From Nageia nagi (taxonomy: Eukaryota > Pinophyta), in contig JBITNC010000002.1 in the NCBI GenBank assembly GCA_050084985.1, positions 15,314,001-15,378,000 on the forward strand: a DNA stretch of 64,000 nucleotides, in the 5' to 3' direction. The position numbers and the translations under genes are program-made. The notes beneath the pieces are model-generated. The model worked only from the letters and a program-made list of their open reading frames with translations, made no database searches and had not been told where the DNA came from. Positions 44,323 to 55,840 of the stretch are shown one piece after another; positions within the stretch are counted from its first letter, which is position 1; each line of letters starts with the position of its first letter.

Positions 44323-45288
44323 TTATTGTGGTAGAAGCAAATCAGGCAATGCAATCTTATGATAATCTAAATTCCATTGATATGAAATGGGAATAGTAGA
44401 AATAACCCCATGACTAAGAGAATTGATGCTAGATACAATTCTTGCATAAGGGAGGTTTTTTACATTGGAGGATTTATTGGTATGAGTAAGAGCATATGCA
44501 ACTTGGACATTGCAGCTAGCATAATGGAAATTATTAATCCAATGAAGACTAAACATATTAGTTAGAATAGAATAACAATTAAGAGACCCATGTGGAAAGC
44601 CTTGTTTGGAAGCATGGTTTGTAAGGTTGATGGTCATTTTAGGAAAGAATTCATAACAATAAGTAATGATATTATCATCTTTATTAAATTTGGAGAGACC
44701 ACTTAACTGATAAGCATCTAGAAAATATTTATTTTTAATATCACATACGACACTGAACAATAAGGGTCTTAACTGGGCATGAAACAAAGGATTTACAAAA
44801 ATTCACATTCTTCCAAAATGCAAATAGTTAAAACCTTAGCTACGTGCAGATAGAATGGATTAAGTTTCACTATCATCAAACATACAAAGGATATTTATCT
44901 ATTTATCTTGACCAGGAACATAGATCAAGTTAAACTCAACAATTTTTACATAAGCATGAAAGCTTGACTTGAAAGTACTTATTTTATGAGACTTTCATAA
45001 GCTGACATTAACTTTAATGGCTAGTTTGGACACAACACTCTTTTCAACATATACAAATTCAGGTAAGAGGGAAGGTGTCTTAAATCTGCAATAAATAGAA
45101 GAAAGAGTTTGTTCCTCTACAAGAACTTCTTCTGTAAGTAGCATCTCACCAATGAAATCTTCTAGAGGAAATGGACAATTATGAGTACTTGAAGTATCAT
45201 TTCTATAATCAATAGAAATTCGAGTAGTATTCACAATAGGAATTTCATGAGAATGGAAATTAGGTTTAATAGGATTAAACTCAGTCAT
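44323..45288 (-). pseudogene. endogenous caulimovirid movement-protein region (copy 1)
   Basis: Two open segments (44995-45288 and 44323-44787) correspond to the start and the later part of the movement protein, with a damaged stretch between them. The start lies about 140 nt downstream of the first primer site. It is diverged from the second copy at 37292-37657 plus 33072-33426, so the two copies have accumulated changes independently. Confidence 0.7.
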
Positions 45289-45428
45289 ACTGCTATATCA
45301 AAGAAATACTTTGTTCACTTACAAATTATGAAAATCAAGGTGAAAGAAGGCTTGACTTTTTTGATGTCAATTAAGACAGAGCATAGTGTGTCAAGACTCT
45401 CCCAACCATTCCTATTACATATAAACAT

Positions 45429-45445
45429 CCATGGCTTTGATACCA
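45429..45445 (-). promoter_or_regulatory. viral Met-tRNA primer-binding site, copy 1
   Basis: The minus strand reads TGGTATCAAAGCCATGG, close to the Met-tRNA complement TGGTATCAGAGCCATG. The distance to the second site (37812-37828) is 7617 nt, a plausible caulimovirid genome length. Confidence 0.8.
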
Positions 45446-45609
45446 ATAACAAGGGTATCTTCCTTTTTTGGGCTTGACTTTAGCTCCTTCATGTTAATAT
45501 CCTCACACTTGATGATTTTTGAAGGCAATGACTCACTCACTTAGCTTAACGACCTCGCTACCTACATGCTATCAAGGTGAAATGTCTATTTTAGCAAATT
45601 ATCTATAAA

Positions 45610-45920
45610 TGACCTCTTTTTTTAAAAAAATTATGAGGTCTTTTGGAAAATCTCTTTTTAGAATAATAGGAGCAAGGCTTAACTATCTTTTGGCTGGGCT
45701 ATTTTACATATGATCTATTTACATATGGCTTTCTTGATTTTTTCTTGTATATTTTCTTTATCTTATAGCCATAATCTGGAAACAACTACTTATTTCTAAT
45801 ATCATATACGACGATGAACAATAAGGGTTTTAATTGGGCATGAAACAAATGATTTAGAGAAATTCACATTCCTCTAAAATACAAATAGTTAAAACCTTGG
45901 CTACGTGCAGATAGAATGAA
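45610..45920 (-). pseudogene. rearranged viral fragment (coat piece joined to movement piece)
   Basis: 45620-45795 matches the coat-protein zinc-knuckle region near 42300-42475. It is joined directly to 45796-45920, which matches the movement-protein end near 44735-44870. The two parts are not adjacent in the viral genome, so the junction reflects deletion or recombination before or after integration. Confidence 0.7.
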
Positions 45921-46700
45921 CTAGGATGTTGCATATTTAGCCTTGATGATTGTAAATTGGCATTAGATGTTCCTCTTATCATTAATGCTCCCCTCTCCGA
46001 GGTAAAGAATCCCCTTTTGTGATTACATAGACTATAAGGTATCATAAAGGCTTTCAAGCTTAGATGTGGCACATCTAGAGAGGAATTTGGCATCATGAGG
46101 TATTAAAAAGCTCTTTTCCTTAAACATTGAGCTTGTGTGGACTTCAAGATCCCATGTTGGGTATACAAATAATCCATAATTCCACATCATCCTACTGGTG
46201 AGATCGTAATGCATGTCATTGATACTAAGGTACTTTTAAGCCCCCCTCATATTAATGTTGCATTCTTAGGCCTTTAGATGTGATTTCATTCATCCCAAGG
46301 CTCTCCAATCATGATGTTGATAGCTAGAGCACATAGATCACTCCTCTTTACCGTTAGATCATCTCAATGCAAGGTTAGAATATGGAATACCTCTTCTATA
46401 TAAGGAGGAATACTGGATTACACAAGATATGTTGAATTTATGATTAAACCCCTTTTTATCGGAATGAGTGTGAGAACTCTTTCATTATCACTTGTGGAAC
46501 AATATGCATTTGAGGTCTTGAGGTGATTGAAGGCTAGCCTTGAGCTTACTCTAACCATTTAGGAGAGCAACCTTGATTGTTCCATCACAAAGAAGTAGGG
46601 AAGTCTTGGGCTTGGCCTTGCTGCTATTGCAATTAGTGAAGCCTTGGAGCCATCCATAAAAACCTTTATTGGAGGAAACCTTGGTGTAAGCTCATTAGGC
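45921..46700. other. unassigned stretch
   Basis: A minus-strand reading in two frames (46214-45854) is nearly continuous but matches no family I recognise. A CTTATATAGAAG motif near 46400 on the minus strand could be a TATA element. It may be a leftover of an unidentified retroelement. Confidence 0.3.
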
Positions 46701-46705
46701 ACAAA

Positions 46706-47194
46706 TGAAGGATTTGAACTAGATCTAAACAAATCCTCTAGGACCTTAGACTAGGAAACTCAAGTGTACACAAGATAACACAATCACTCAAGATAACACA
46801 TCAATATAATGTGGTTCCTCCCTCCTTGGGAGTACATCCACAACTAGTTCTCTTATTCTCAAATCTATGTCTCTCTTACAACTATTCTCTAGCTCTCTCC
46901 TACACAACCAAGTAGAGTAATCTTACTCAAAACTTAGATATGTTTACATGAGGAGAGGCCCTCTATTTATAGGTTGAGAGCACCTCCCTAACCTTCCTTT
47001 AACCCAAGGGTAAGGTTAGGGTTACATTAAATGTACCACCAAACTTCAACCTACCAACTAACTCCTTTGGTAAAGTCAAAGTCTACATATTAAAGAATTC
47101 TATTAATCACTTAAGGTATCTACATACCTTTAAGTGATTAATTGAATTTACAAGGAGTCTAGATATTCACAATATTTCATTACAAATTCTAACA
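46706..47194 (-). mobile_element. solo LTR of the young copia family, inverted, with TSD
   Basis: 489 bp, reverse complement of the LTR at 33427, with about four differences by eye. It is flanked by ACAAA on both sides (46701-46705 and 47195-47199). No internal sequence remains. Confidence 0.95.
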
Positions 47195-48290
47195 ACAAAA
47201 ACATATTGTAATTGTGGTTTTATCATTACTATCTTAATACAAATACATTTTTTATCTACAATTTGCTATTTGTCTCTCTTTACTTAGATGTAGGATCTGG
47301 AGGTTATATTTAGTAATTTAATTCCTATTTTTCCTTCTTTATTCTTACATTGGGTTTATGTGAGCATTCTAGTTTGTTACTGTAATTTCATCATAATTAG
47401 CTAGATATTGGAGTATTTCTATAATTTTGAGTTAAGTTGGCCAGATCTGAAGCCAACAGACAAATGTGCCTCTCCTAAGGCATGCTTGGGCAAGATTCAT
47501 TGATTTGGGATCATCACATGCACTAAGGTCTCCCCCTTGATGATCTTTTGAAATACTTAGGAGTGCTTGACCATTAATGTGCATTTTATAATAAGGAATA
47601 CTCTTATCTCCATTTGTTCTAGTTCTTCAAAAGAGCCAAAGTTACATGGGAATGGGTTGGTAAGACCATTAGTGATTCCTCTACCAACATAAATGATGGC
47701 TTGAATATGCAATCGACCCACTCTTCCTTAGTGCGTGGGTGGGGTGATGACATGTGGGGAGTTAATGTAGATGTACGAAAGGCTGATGGTTGAGATATTA
47801 TTTTGATCCCTTCTAACCATTGGCAAAATGTGGTGGATGTTGAGCCGCCTTTGACAATTTCTTCTTTCAAGGTGGAATAAGTTTTTTATTATGTCAATCA
47901 TGGTTGCATGTTTTGTTGAACATTATAATTAAGTCGTTATTTCTATTTCAATTATTATGATACCTCTTATTGTAATCTACGAGTAGGATTAATGTAACAA
48001 CATTTTGAGGTGTTTTTGTTGCACCCACACTTTTTTAACTAGTAAAACACTTTTATTAATTTAATATAAACCATCTTTTTCATTAAAAAAAACTTGAATT
48101 GCAAAACTTGTGATTTCAAAATGAAAAATTAAACCATATTTATGTAAAATAAAATAGTTATAAAAAACTAAGATTTATTTATTTTTTTTACTCTTCATCC
48201 ACTACAAAGATTTATATATATTTTTATATAAAAGATTCTCCTTGTATAATAGCTCCTTACTGTTAGTTATGAATACTCAAATTTTGAGTG
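47195..48290. other. intergenic, no feature recognised
   Basis: AT-rich, with a more mixed stretch at 47450-47880. No protein family, RNA or repeat was recognised. Confidence 0.4.
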
Positions 48291-48660
48291 GAATGTATTA
48301 AGCGCACTATGCGGACACCGTAGACTCATGGGCTACACTGCTACAGTTCTGAACTTCTGATAATGAAAGAACCAGAATGAATTTATTTTAACTGCCATCA
48401 AACATGTATTACAATTAACATCAGCAGTGGCTTATTGTCTAGGTATTGTATAGTTTATTTGGAGATGTAAATGGGTTTCATGAGATGTTTGAAATACTTC
48501 TATAGAGGAAATAATTGGCTATCATTAGATAGCAGCTATTAAATACATGATTATAATATTAGAGGGTGCTCATGTGAATCAGTGGATAGCAGCTATGTAC
48601 AGACTCACAGAGAGAGGATAATATTAGATGGTGCTGAGCAGCTATAGACAAAAACGTTAC
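48291..48660. repeat. 3' flank of Vps62 gene, duplicated at 53085-53420
   Basis: Shared blocks with 53085-53420, in the same order and orientation, include AATGAAAGAACCA, 'AGTGGCTTATTGTC', 'TATAGTTTATTTGGA', 'GCTATTAAATACATGATTAT' and 'GGTGCTCATGTG'. The similarity is patchy with indels, so the duplication is old. Confidence 0.75.
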
Positions 48661-48870
48661 ATGGTGTTAATGTTCTAAGGGGATCAATGGAAAGCAGGTT
48701 AAATGATAGTTAATACAGAACAAACCAGTAAAAGGCAACTCAACCAACAACGGAGACATAAAATATCATAATATTGCATAATAATATCAATTACAAGTCT
48801 AGTTTGATTTTGATCAAGCAGATACCCCTACCGAGAATGAAAGACCACACGATAACCCCTAGTGATCAAA

Positions 48871-50524
48871 CTAAAAACAAAATATTTGCAGATTCGCAAG
48901 ATAGTACAGCGGGGAATCGAGGAAACCTACTTCATCTAGGTGGATAAATCTTCCATTAGGTAGAAAACACATTTTTTTCTTTCTCTTCGCCATACCAGCT
49001 GCTCTTCCATTTGGGGCCCGTAGGTCCATTCTCTCCCGATAGCTCCGACGGCAAGCCCAAACAACCCACCAACACACACCCCACGCATACCTAATCTTGG
49101 GGCCCCATTTCCTTGTGTAGTTCAACCATGCCGGCTCCAACACCCTTTGACTTCCTCCTCCAATGGAATTCAGATACTCTGCAGAAATAATCTTGTATCT
49201 CGTACTGCAGTCCACGCTGTGATGGCTTTCTGCGGACTTGTTGGCTATGCCCACTCCAAGTTTGCTGCTTCCCTGAAGAACGACTCCCGCTCTTGCGAAA
49301 CTGGCATGCCCATTTAGAGAAGAATAGATCACACCTCTATTACTCCCTTTCATGAATTCCAACTCCGATGCCTTCACCCAACTTCCTCCGCTGTGCTGGG
49401 AAAGAAAGACTTGCTCCAATGCTCCATTGAAGTTGTTCACTCGCAGGGTGATGTGTTCCCAGTCACCCACATGCTGTCCGATCGTCCCCAGCGGAATGGA
49501 AAGGGCTCGGAACAAGACCAAACTACCCGGGCCATTGAAGGGGTAGAACAGCCACGTTGCAAGGTCAGTGAAAGTTCCTCCCAAAACTACCTTGACGTGG
49601 ATGTACACCTCGGCAGTCTCCAGGTCTCCACGTAGGAGCGTCTTTGCTGCGTCAGATGCTTTGGGGAGGCCTATCCAGTATTGGCCATCGTCGTTTCCGC
49701 CTTGGGGCAGGTTGGAGCCGTCCTCTGCAATGACCTCGGCTGTGGCTGCACCCTTCTTCTGTAAAACTGCTCCGTTCACGAAAAACCAAGAAACTGACGA
49801 TGGGAAGAATTTTTCTTTGGGATGGAAATATATGATGGGCCCGTAATTCTGCAATATCGAATGCACCTGATCCAGATTTGGCATTCCACTTAGAAGTGCA
49901 GAATTTGTACTTTTTAGGCAAGCAATCGGAAGAGATTGAGTGTTTGACTCGTCTTGGGTGCAGTAGAAGGTCCCAATGCTTACGCAATCTGTTTGCTTCT
50001 CTGAATCTGGTTTGGTAGTCCAGACAGCCAGAAATGCGTCACTGGGTTGCGATGAACTGACCCAGATCCTGATATCGGGTTTGCATATGACTGTTAGGTC
50101 TTGGCGAACGCATCTCAGCTCTTCGAGGGGTGGCTTTTCTGGGGTGTCTGTAACGAGGTAGCCGACGGGCACATAGCCTTCAGGAGGATTTGCTATCCAG
50201 AAGAAGCCCTTTCCATGCTTTTGACCTTTCCACGATTCACTACTCCACACCAACGAATAATCCACTGGTTTGGAAAGTGGTGGAGTATTGCCAGTGTTAT
50301 ATTAATTTCTTTGGCAACCAAAATCCAGCCTTGAAGGAATTTGGTGTTGTTGGGCTGGGCGTAATGGCCAAGGGTGAAATAGCCCTCTGGAATCTGGACA
50401 GGCTTGTAGAAGGCGGCCCCTATATCGTTATTGTCGCTGGTGCAGCTCCATATTTTTTCAAAGTTTGAGACTTGTGACACTTCGATTTCTCCGAGCTGGA
50501 TTTTGCCTGTTCCAAATCCTGTAC
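48871..50524 (-). pseudogene. Vps62-like exon 2
   Basis: It begins after acceptor ATTGCAG (intron 50525-50724, 200 nt). About 75 codons are in the first frame. After the lesion near 50300 the main frame stays open without a stop to 48871, over more than 450 codons. The last 65 codons or so (below about 49080) are out of the family frame and look unrelated. A core of nearly 400 conserved open codons argues for recent loss or sequence error and not for ancient decay. Confidence 0.85.
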
Positions 50525-50773
50525 CTGCAATCGGATACATGGAACGTGATCAACACAAGGATTTCAAGTCTCACATAAATTCATTGCAAGAAATTAAAAT
50601 TAGTCGTAACTACTGGATTTGTATTCCTTACATACTCATTTTGAAACAAACCCTAAAAATCACAATGAAAACAAAAGCTTTACGGATTCCACAACATACA
50701 AATGTGAAATTAATACTGTAATACCAGTTGGCCATGAGGGCAGGCCTGCAGGCAGCTTGAAGTGCTTTGACAT
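48956..50773 (-). pseudogene. Vps62/DUF946 family gene with two frame lesions
   Basis: Plant Vps62-like (DUF946) proteins are about 550 residues and of uncertain function. Exon 1 (50773-50725) encodes MSKHFKLPAGLPSWPT. Exon 2 starts at 50524 with 'GTGFGTGKIQLGEIEV', giving the family's 'LP.WP.G.GF..G.I.LGEIEV' opening. The large core then contains 'DYSLVWSS', 'PPEGYVPVGYLVT', 'CVRQDLT', 'MPNLDQVHSIL', 'FHPKEKFFPSSVSWFF', 'LGGTFTDLATWLFYPFNGP', 'IGQHVGDWEHITLRV' and 'SSLNGHASFA', all typical. Near 50300 one base is missing, shifting the frame before 'DYSLVW'. Near 49040-49090, after 'WGPKIRY', a deletion shifts the frame again; the usual end ('SGENGPTGPKWKSSW') is present in the other frame, with a stop at 48956. 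It is either a recent pseudogene or a gene with assembly errors. Confidence 0.85.
50725..50773 (-). CDS. Vps62-like exon 1
   Basis: 49 nt (16 codons plus one base) from ATG to donor ACTG|GTATTAC. The split Gly codon is completed by exon 2. An upstream in-frame TGA limits the frame, so this ATG is the likely start, although family members usually have some 15 residues more before this point. Confidence 0.7.
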
Positions 50774-51549
50774 TTTGAAAGATGGCTCTCCTCGATTATT
50801 CCAATCTCATGAACTTGCTGATGATGATGTCATGGTGAACATCCAATTTTATGGGCACCCAGTAATGTTGAGACTGACTTGAATTCTTGTGTATTAAACA
50901 CAATGCGAAAATGAGTTGTTCCACAGGACCAATAATCGAAGATTTTTTCTGTCCTCAACATTATTATATGGTATGGAACAGTGATTAAATATTTGGACTC
51001 TCGAGTATGGAGACTCCAAAAACGTGTTTTTCAATTGCTCATTGAAAAATCTTCTACGGTTTGAAAATTTGGACAAATCTTCCATAAAATTTAATGTTTC
51101 CATCAAAACCAATTTTAACTCAACTTGGGTACGTAATTGTTCTGACTTTCGAGTGCGTTAAACGACATTGGATCGTAAGATTCGAGGTTTTGAGATTTCT
51201 TAATGATAGATTTCAGTGTCTTTAAAGCTGGGTGATTATCTATTTTGTCATAGGATACATCACGATATACCACTCGTCTTTCTGTCCACTTCACGCTTTC
51301 TTCCTACAGCTATGTTTTTGGTATTTTGCTCCCTATGTTGGGGGACCATTGGTTGTACAATGCACCATTCCAGCTAAAGATTGCCCTACGATTTCACTTG
51401 TTTGGAATGTTCACACTCAGCCAACGTGGGAAAAGTTCATCATCAAAATCACTTTCGACAAAGTGATTAACCCCTCGCAGTTTCTCTCACTTAACTCATA
51501 TTGACATTTTGGAATTTTTTTATTGTGATTTCGTGATCTCCTTCGCTTT
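50774..51549. other. upstream region of Vps62-like gene
   Basis: This should hold the promoter. No clear TATA box or other gene was recognised. Confidence 0.35.
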
Positions 51550-51750
51550 GAAAGGACGAGAAGGAGAGCACATTTTGAAAGATGAAGATGCCTTCCAGAG
51601 AGAAGAAAATGAAAGGACGTGAAAGAGAGCACATTTTTTATGATCAAGACCCCTAAACCCTTCACTTTGAAAGGATGCAAAGAGCACACATTATGATTAA
51701 GATGCCTTCTAGAAAGAGGAACGTGAAAGGACGTGAAAGAGAACACATTT
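51550..51750. repeat. degenerate tandem repeat, about 60-bp period
   Basis: The block GAAAGGACGTGAAAGAGAGC plus ACATTTT recurs at about 51550, 51611, 51669 (shortened) and 51725, with 'AAGATGCCTTC.AGA' between copies. Confidence 0.8.
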
Positions 51751-52342
51751 TAAATGATTTAAGACGAATTCCATAGGGAGGAAGAAGTTCATTGTTGTAC
51801 TGCCCACAAGGGAATACCAAATTTCGAATTGAATTAGGTTGATATCTAAAGAATTTGTTACAAAAGCTTAAGGTTGAACGCCCACATTGGACTTTGAATT
51901 GATAAAGTTTAATTAAAATAATAAGAGATGGTTACTCTTATAAAATAGGGTGTATGGCAATTATAAACTATTCAGATTAAAGTTCATTGTTTTTTAATCT
52001 TAAATTTTATTTAATTTATAAAATATGTGTACATGTACATAATATTTACTTAAAATTATTGGTAATAAATATACTTAAAATTATCAAATCAATATCATGT
52101 AATTTGTACCAACAAAATAAGGATATTTAATGATTTATGTTATAAAAGAATTAGAAGATGAATTATATTGTTATCATATTTTCATACCAAAATATGATAT
52201 TAATATGAAAAAGTAAGAATAGACTAAGTAATTTTTTTCTCATTCAAAGTATGTTATAAGGAAGCAATAAAATATATCAAAATAATGCTAAACATATCAT
52301 GTTGGCTTATAACCCTATACCAAAGAATGATGTAAAAAAAAC

Positions 52343-52660
52343 TATATGATAAATGCCTCCTGTTTATCCTATAAATGACAAGCATTCAATCCCAACCATT
52401 AATGAATGTAACAAGATGGTTGGTGATGTCCAAAATATATGCAAGGTGATATGACATCCTCAAAATACGTGATAGAGTATATATGCCTTTTGTTTATCTT
52501 AGGATAAATGCCTTTTGTTTATCCTTATAAATGGAAAGTGTTTAACTCACCCATTAATGTCTTAGTGGTGGTTTGTGACGTTCAAATTGAGGCAAGATGA
52601 TATGATATCCTCGTAATACATGATAGGGTAAACATCTTTAGTTTATCTTAGTTAATGCAT
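52343..52660. repeat. two degenerate copies of a roughly 155-bp unit
   Basis: Both copies share the order 'GATAAATGCCT..TGTTTATCCT', 'CCATTAATG', 'TGATATGA.ATCCTC', 'TACATGATAG' and 'TTAGTTTATCTTA'. The similarity is moderate. Confidence 0.6.
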
Positions 52661-52891
52661 TTTTTTATCCTTTGTTAAAAATTTAGGTGAGGATTCTTAC
52701 TGGGGGATAAATGAAAGGCATTTACATGAGATAAACACATTCTATTTATGCCATGGTTAAATGAAACATGCTTACAAGTTTAAATGTATTCTATTTATGC
52801 TATGATTATATGCATTCTATATATATGTGAATAAATGAGTTTTATTTACTCTCTAGTAAATAGAAGGTATTTATATGCATATGTGCATGAC

Positions 52892-52975
52892 CCATGCATG
52901 CATATAAGTTATACATATGCACATGACCATGCATGCATATAAGTTATGCATATGCACATGACCATGCAAGCATGC
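52892..52975. repeat. 35-bp tandem repeat rich in CATGCA motifs
   Basis: Two 35-bp units (52892-52926, 52927-52961) and a partial third begin CCATGCATGCATATAAGTTA. They contain the palindrome TGCATGCA and several ATGCAT/CATGCA motifs, which are also the RY core bound by B3 seed regulators. Confidence 0.85.
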
Positions 52976-53084
52976 TCTTCGTAATGACTTTGAGTTAAAA
53001 AGTAGACGACCCCATCGACACTAGTTGAGGGGGGTTTAGGAGGTTGGATAGGTTGCACTAATAATGTATAAGTTGCTTATATTA

Positions 53085-53420
53085 TGAATGTATTAAGCAC
53101 CATGCATCCCATCTGCATGATGTAACATAGACTAGCCCTCTTATGGGCCACACTTAATGAAAGAACCAAAATTAACAAAATGTATTATAATTAACATCAA
53201 GAGTGGCTTATTGTCAAGGTATTCTATAGTTTATTTGGATATGTCATTGGGTTTGGTGAAATGGTTAAAATGCTTGTAATGAGAAAATCAATGATTATCA
53301 TTATATAAGAGCTATTAAATACATGATTATAATATTAGATGGTGCTCATGTGGATTGGTAGATAAAAACTACAGAGGATAATACTATATGGTGTTAGTTA
53401 TTAAATATATGATGATAATG
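53085..53420. repeat. second copy of the Vps62 3'-flank sequence
   Basis: Same orientation as 48291-48660. No Vps62 coding remnant was found beside it. Confidence 0.7.
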
Positions 53421-53579
53421 GTAATTAGGGGAAAAACCCAATGACCAGAGAGAAAAGTTAAGAGTGAGTTAATTTGCACATATTAGGGTTTTCTGATTAT
53501 TTATCACACTACCACACGTAGAAGAATATGCAAGATAAAGATTTTTGTATTCAGATCAGGGAATTTTCTTTTATTCCAT

Positions 53580-54300
53580 GATAGGTGGATTTATTTCCTT
53601 TACAATGCCTCATCCTCAATCTTCAGCTTCATCTTATGTTGAAGTTATTGGAGTGAGCAATGGCACCTACAACGAAGCACCCTTAGAAGTTAGTACCTAA
53701 AGTATACATCAATGTAATACATTCCTTGGTTTAGTAATTCCTTTGAATGATTTTAATCAAGCTTGTGCATGGTTAGATAACTACACCCTGGTAGCGTATT
53801 TCCTAGGATGTATCCCGTCTAACTTAGTTCTTAAGAACTGAACTAGATTGATTAATACTAATGCCCTTATGGCATCCATGTTGATAATGTGCAAAACCTT
53901 ACTAAGGGGTTTTTTCATTTTCATTTTTTTGATCCTGATTAGGTGAAGAAACTTATCTCCAATGGCTTGAGCTATGTTCATAACACCCTTCTTTTTTTCA
54001 ACCTTGGTTTAAGGATTTCATGGTTAGTGATAATGTTTCACTGGTTATTTATGTATAGGTAGAATATCCAAGTCTACCCCAACTATTTGGATTTTCTTAT
54101 GTAATATTTCCTTGCTCATAGGTGAGTTTATGTGTGATGAATAAGCTCAATTCTATGCAACTCATCTAATAAGGAGAATGTATATTAAAGTTGACCTTGC
54201 TAAATCTTTGAAAGATTATATTGACATTTAGAAATGAGATACTCTTGTGTAAGTACAAGAAGATGGGTCACTTTATGGCCAAAAAGTGGATGCTTTTTCT
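53580..54300 (+). pseudogene. possible DUF4283/retroelement ORF1-like relic
   Basis: Broken plus-strand frames show 'DFNQACAWLDNYTLVAYFLG' and, near 54175-54235, 'RMYIKVDLAKSLKDYIDI'. The latter resembles the 'ARVCVEVDLSKPLPD.I' strand that precedes the zinc knuckle in plant DUF4283 proteins and LINE ORF1. Stops are frequent and the support is thin. Confidence 0.35.
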
Positions 54301-55473
54301 TCAATTTTCAGTTTAATCATAATTGATCTCAAAATTTGAAGCACTTAGAGATGGAATCTTGAAAAGATTAATTTAGCAAAAATGTAGTACTCAAAGTCTA
54401 GTTTTCAAATATGTAATTTATTCCAATACCCATATGATAAAAATTAAATTTTTATAGGAATATATAAAAATCACTTTTTAAAATTTATTATTTTAGGATC
54501 ATACCTTTAATTGTTTGCCTAACATAATTTAACCTAAATTAAAGTATTTTTTAAAATCCTTTTGGAAAAAGATAGCTAAGACATTAAAGAATGTTAAGAA
54601 TATTTTTTGGTAATTTTTTGATGAATTATTTTTATTAATTTTTTATTATTCCTAATTACTTATTTTTGAAATGCTTTAGTTAGGCCACCATAACTTGATC
54701 TAAACTTATCCTTTTTTAATTTTTTTTATTGAATAGAGAATTATGTATAGAATGTTTTCATATACTTTTTTTTCATATATTTTTTTTCATAATTATAAAA
54801 ATAAATTTATTAAAAAAGTAAGACAACCTTAATTTTCAAGTTTATGAATAAATTTGATTGAAAATAATTTGAAAAATAATAAATATAATTCAATTGTAAA
54901 AAAATTACATATTTGAAATCTACACTCACTCATATATAAGGAGTTTTAATTTTGTAAATTTGTTTTGTAAAAAACTTTATTAAATACACATCGAAACTTG
55001 ATTTTTTCCATTTTAAAATGATAAGAACTTGTATGTCCACTTAAAAGGATAAGGGTTGCCTTATAAATCCTCATCCAAGACAAAAACCAAGGTAAAATTA
55101 TAGGGAAGTAGATTTGAAATTTAAAATGGGATCTTGTTTTATCCCTTATTGGGATCCCATTTTAAAATGAGATCCTGTTATCTCCCAACATTCATAACAC
55201 CCTACCATTTAGTTTAGAATGAGTCTTTTGAATTCTACTTGAAGGAGGAATGGTACCAAAGCATCGAGGGTGAGAGAATAAGTAGCTATTTTTATCATTT
55301 TGATCTCTTGAGTGACATGAGTATCATTCCCTAAGCATAGGGAGTGTATTCTATGATGATGTTAGAAGAATTGTATAACATTGTGATGTTAATTTAAGCT
55401 CTATATATTCTAACTTTGAATACACACTTTATTTTTTATATCAATTTAAAATGAAAAATATCATTAAGCTTAA
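54300..55473. other. AT-rich intergenic, no gene recognised
   Basis: Long A/T runs only. A short inverted repeat (AAAATGGGATC / GGATCCCATTTT) lies around 55120-55175. Confidence 0.4.
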
Positions 55474-55840
55474 CACTACTACCAAAAGGTTGATTTACAT
55501 CCTTTTTTGAATCTTCAATCATGAAAAATGAAAAAGGATGCAAATTTGCATTGACATGCATTGAAACCTTTTTTTTTTGTTCAATTTTTTTACTTTGTCA
55601 ATGCAAAATTTGAATGCAAATTTGGACATTAAAAATGCCTCAAAAGGGCATTAAGATGGATGCAAAAAATGATCTAAAAGGACACAAATTTAGATACAAA
55701 AAAGATAAAAAATGATGCAAATTTGGACTCAAATTTTGCATCGAAATTTACCTTAATGTTGATTTTTTTTCAAAAAATGCCCAAAGCATTAAGATGCAAA
55801 TTTGAACACTAATTTGCATCAAAAAAACTTAAATAAGGAA
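55474..55840. repeat. CACTA terminal end and subterminal repeats
   Basis: The terminal 16 bases are CACTACTACCAAAAGG, almost the same as the right end of the small element at 31690. Repeated GATGCAAATTT/AAATTTGCATC motifs follow. Such arrays bind the TnpA-type protein in En/Spm elements. Confidence 0.7.

Noticed and set aside
49352-50468. Several plus-strand open frames over the Vps62-like gene
   Set aside because: They are reverse-strand shadows of a GC-richer coding exon.
50619-50882. Plus-strand open frame of 87 codons
   Set aside because: It is the antisense of Vps62-like exon 1 and its intron; the minus strand has the family motif and splice sites.
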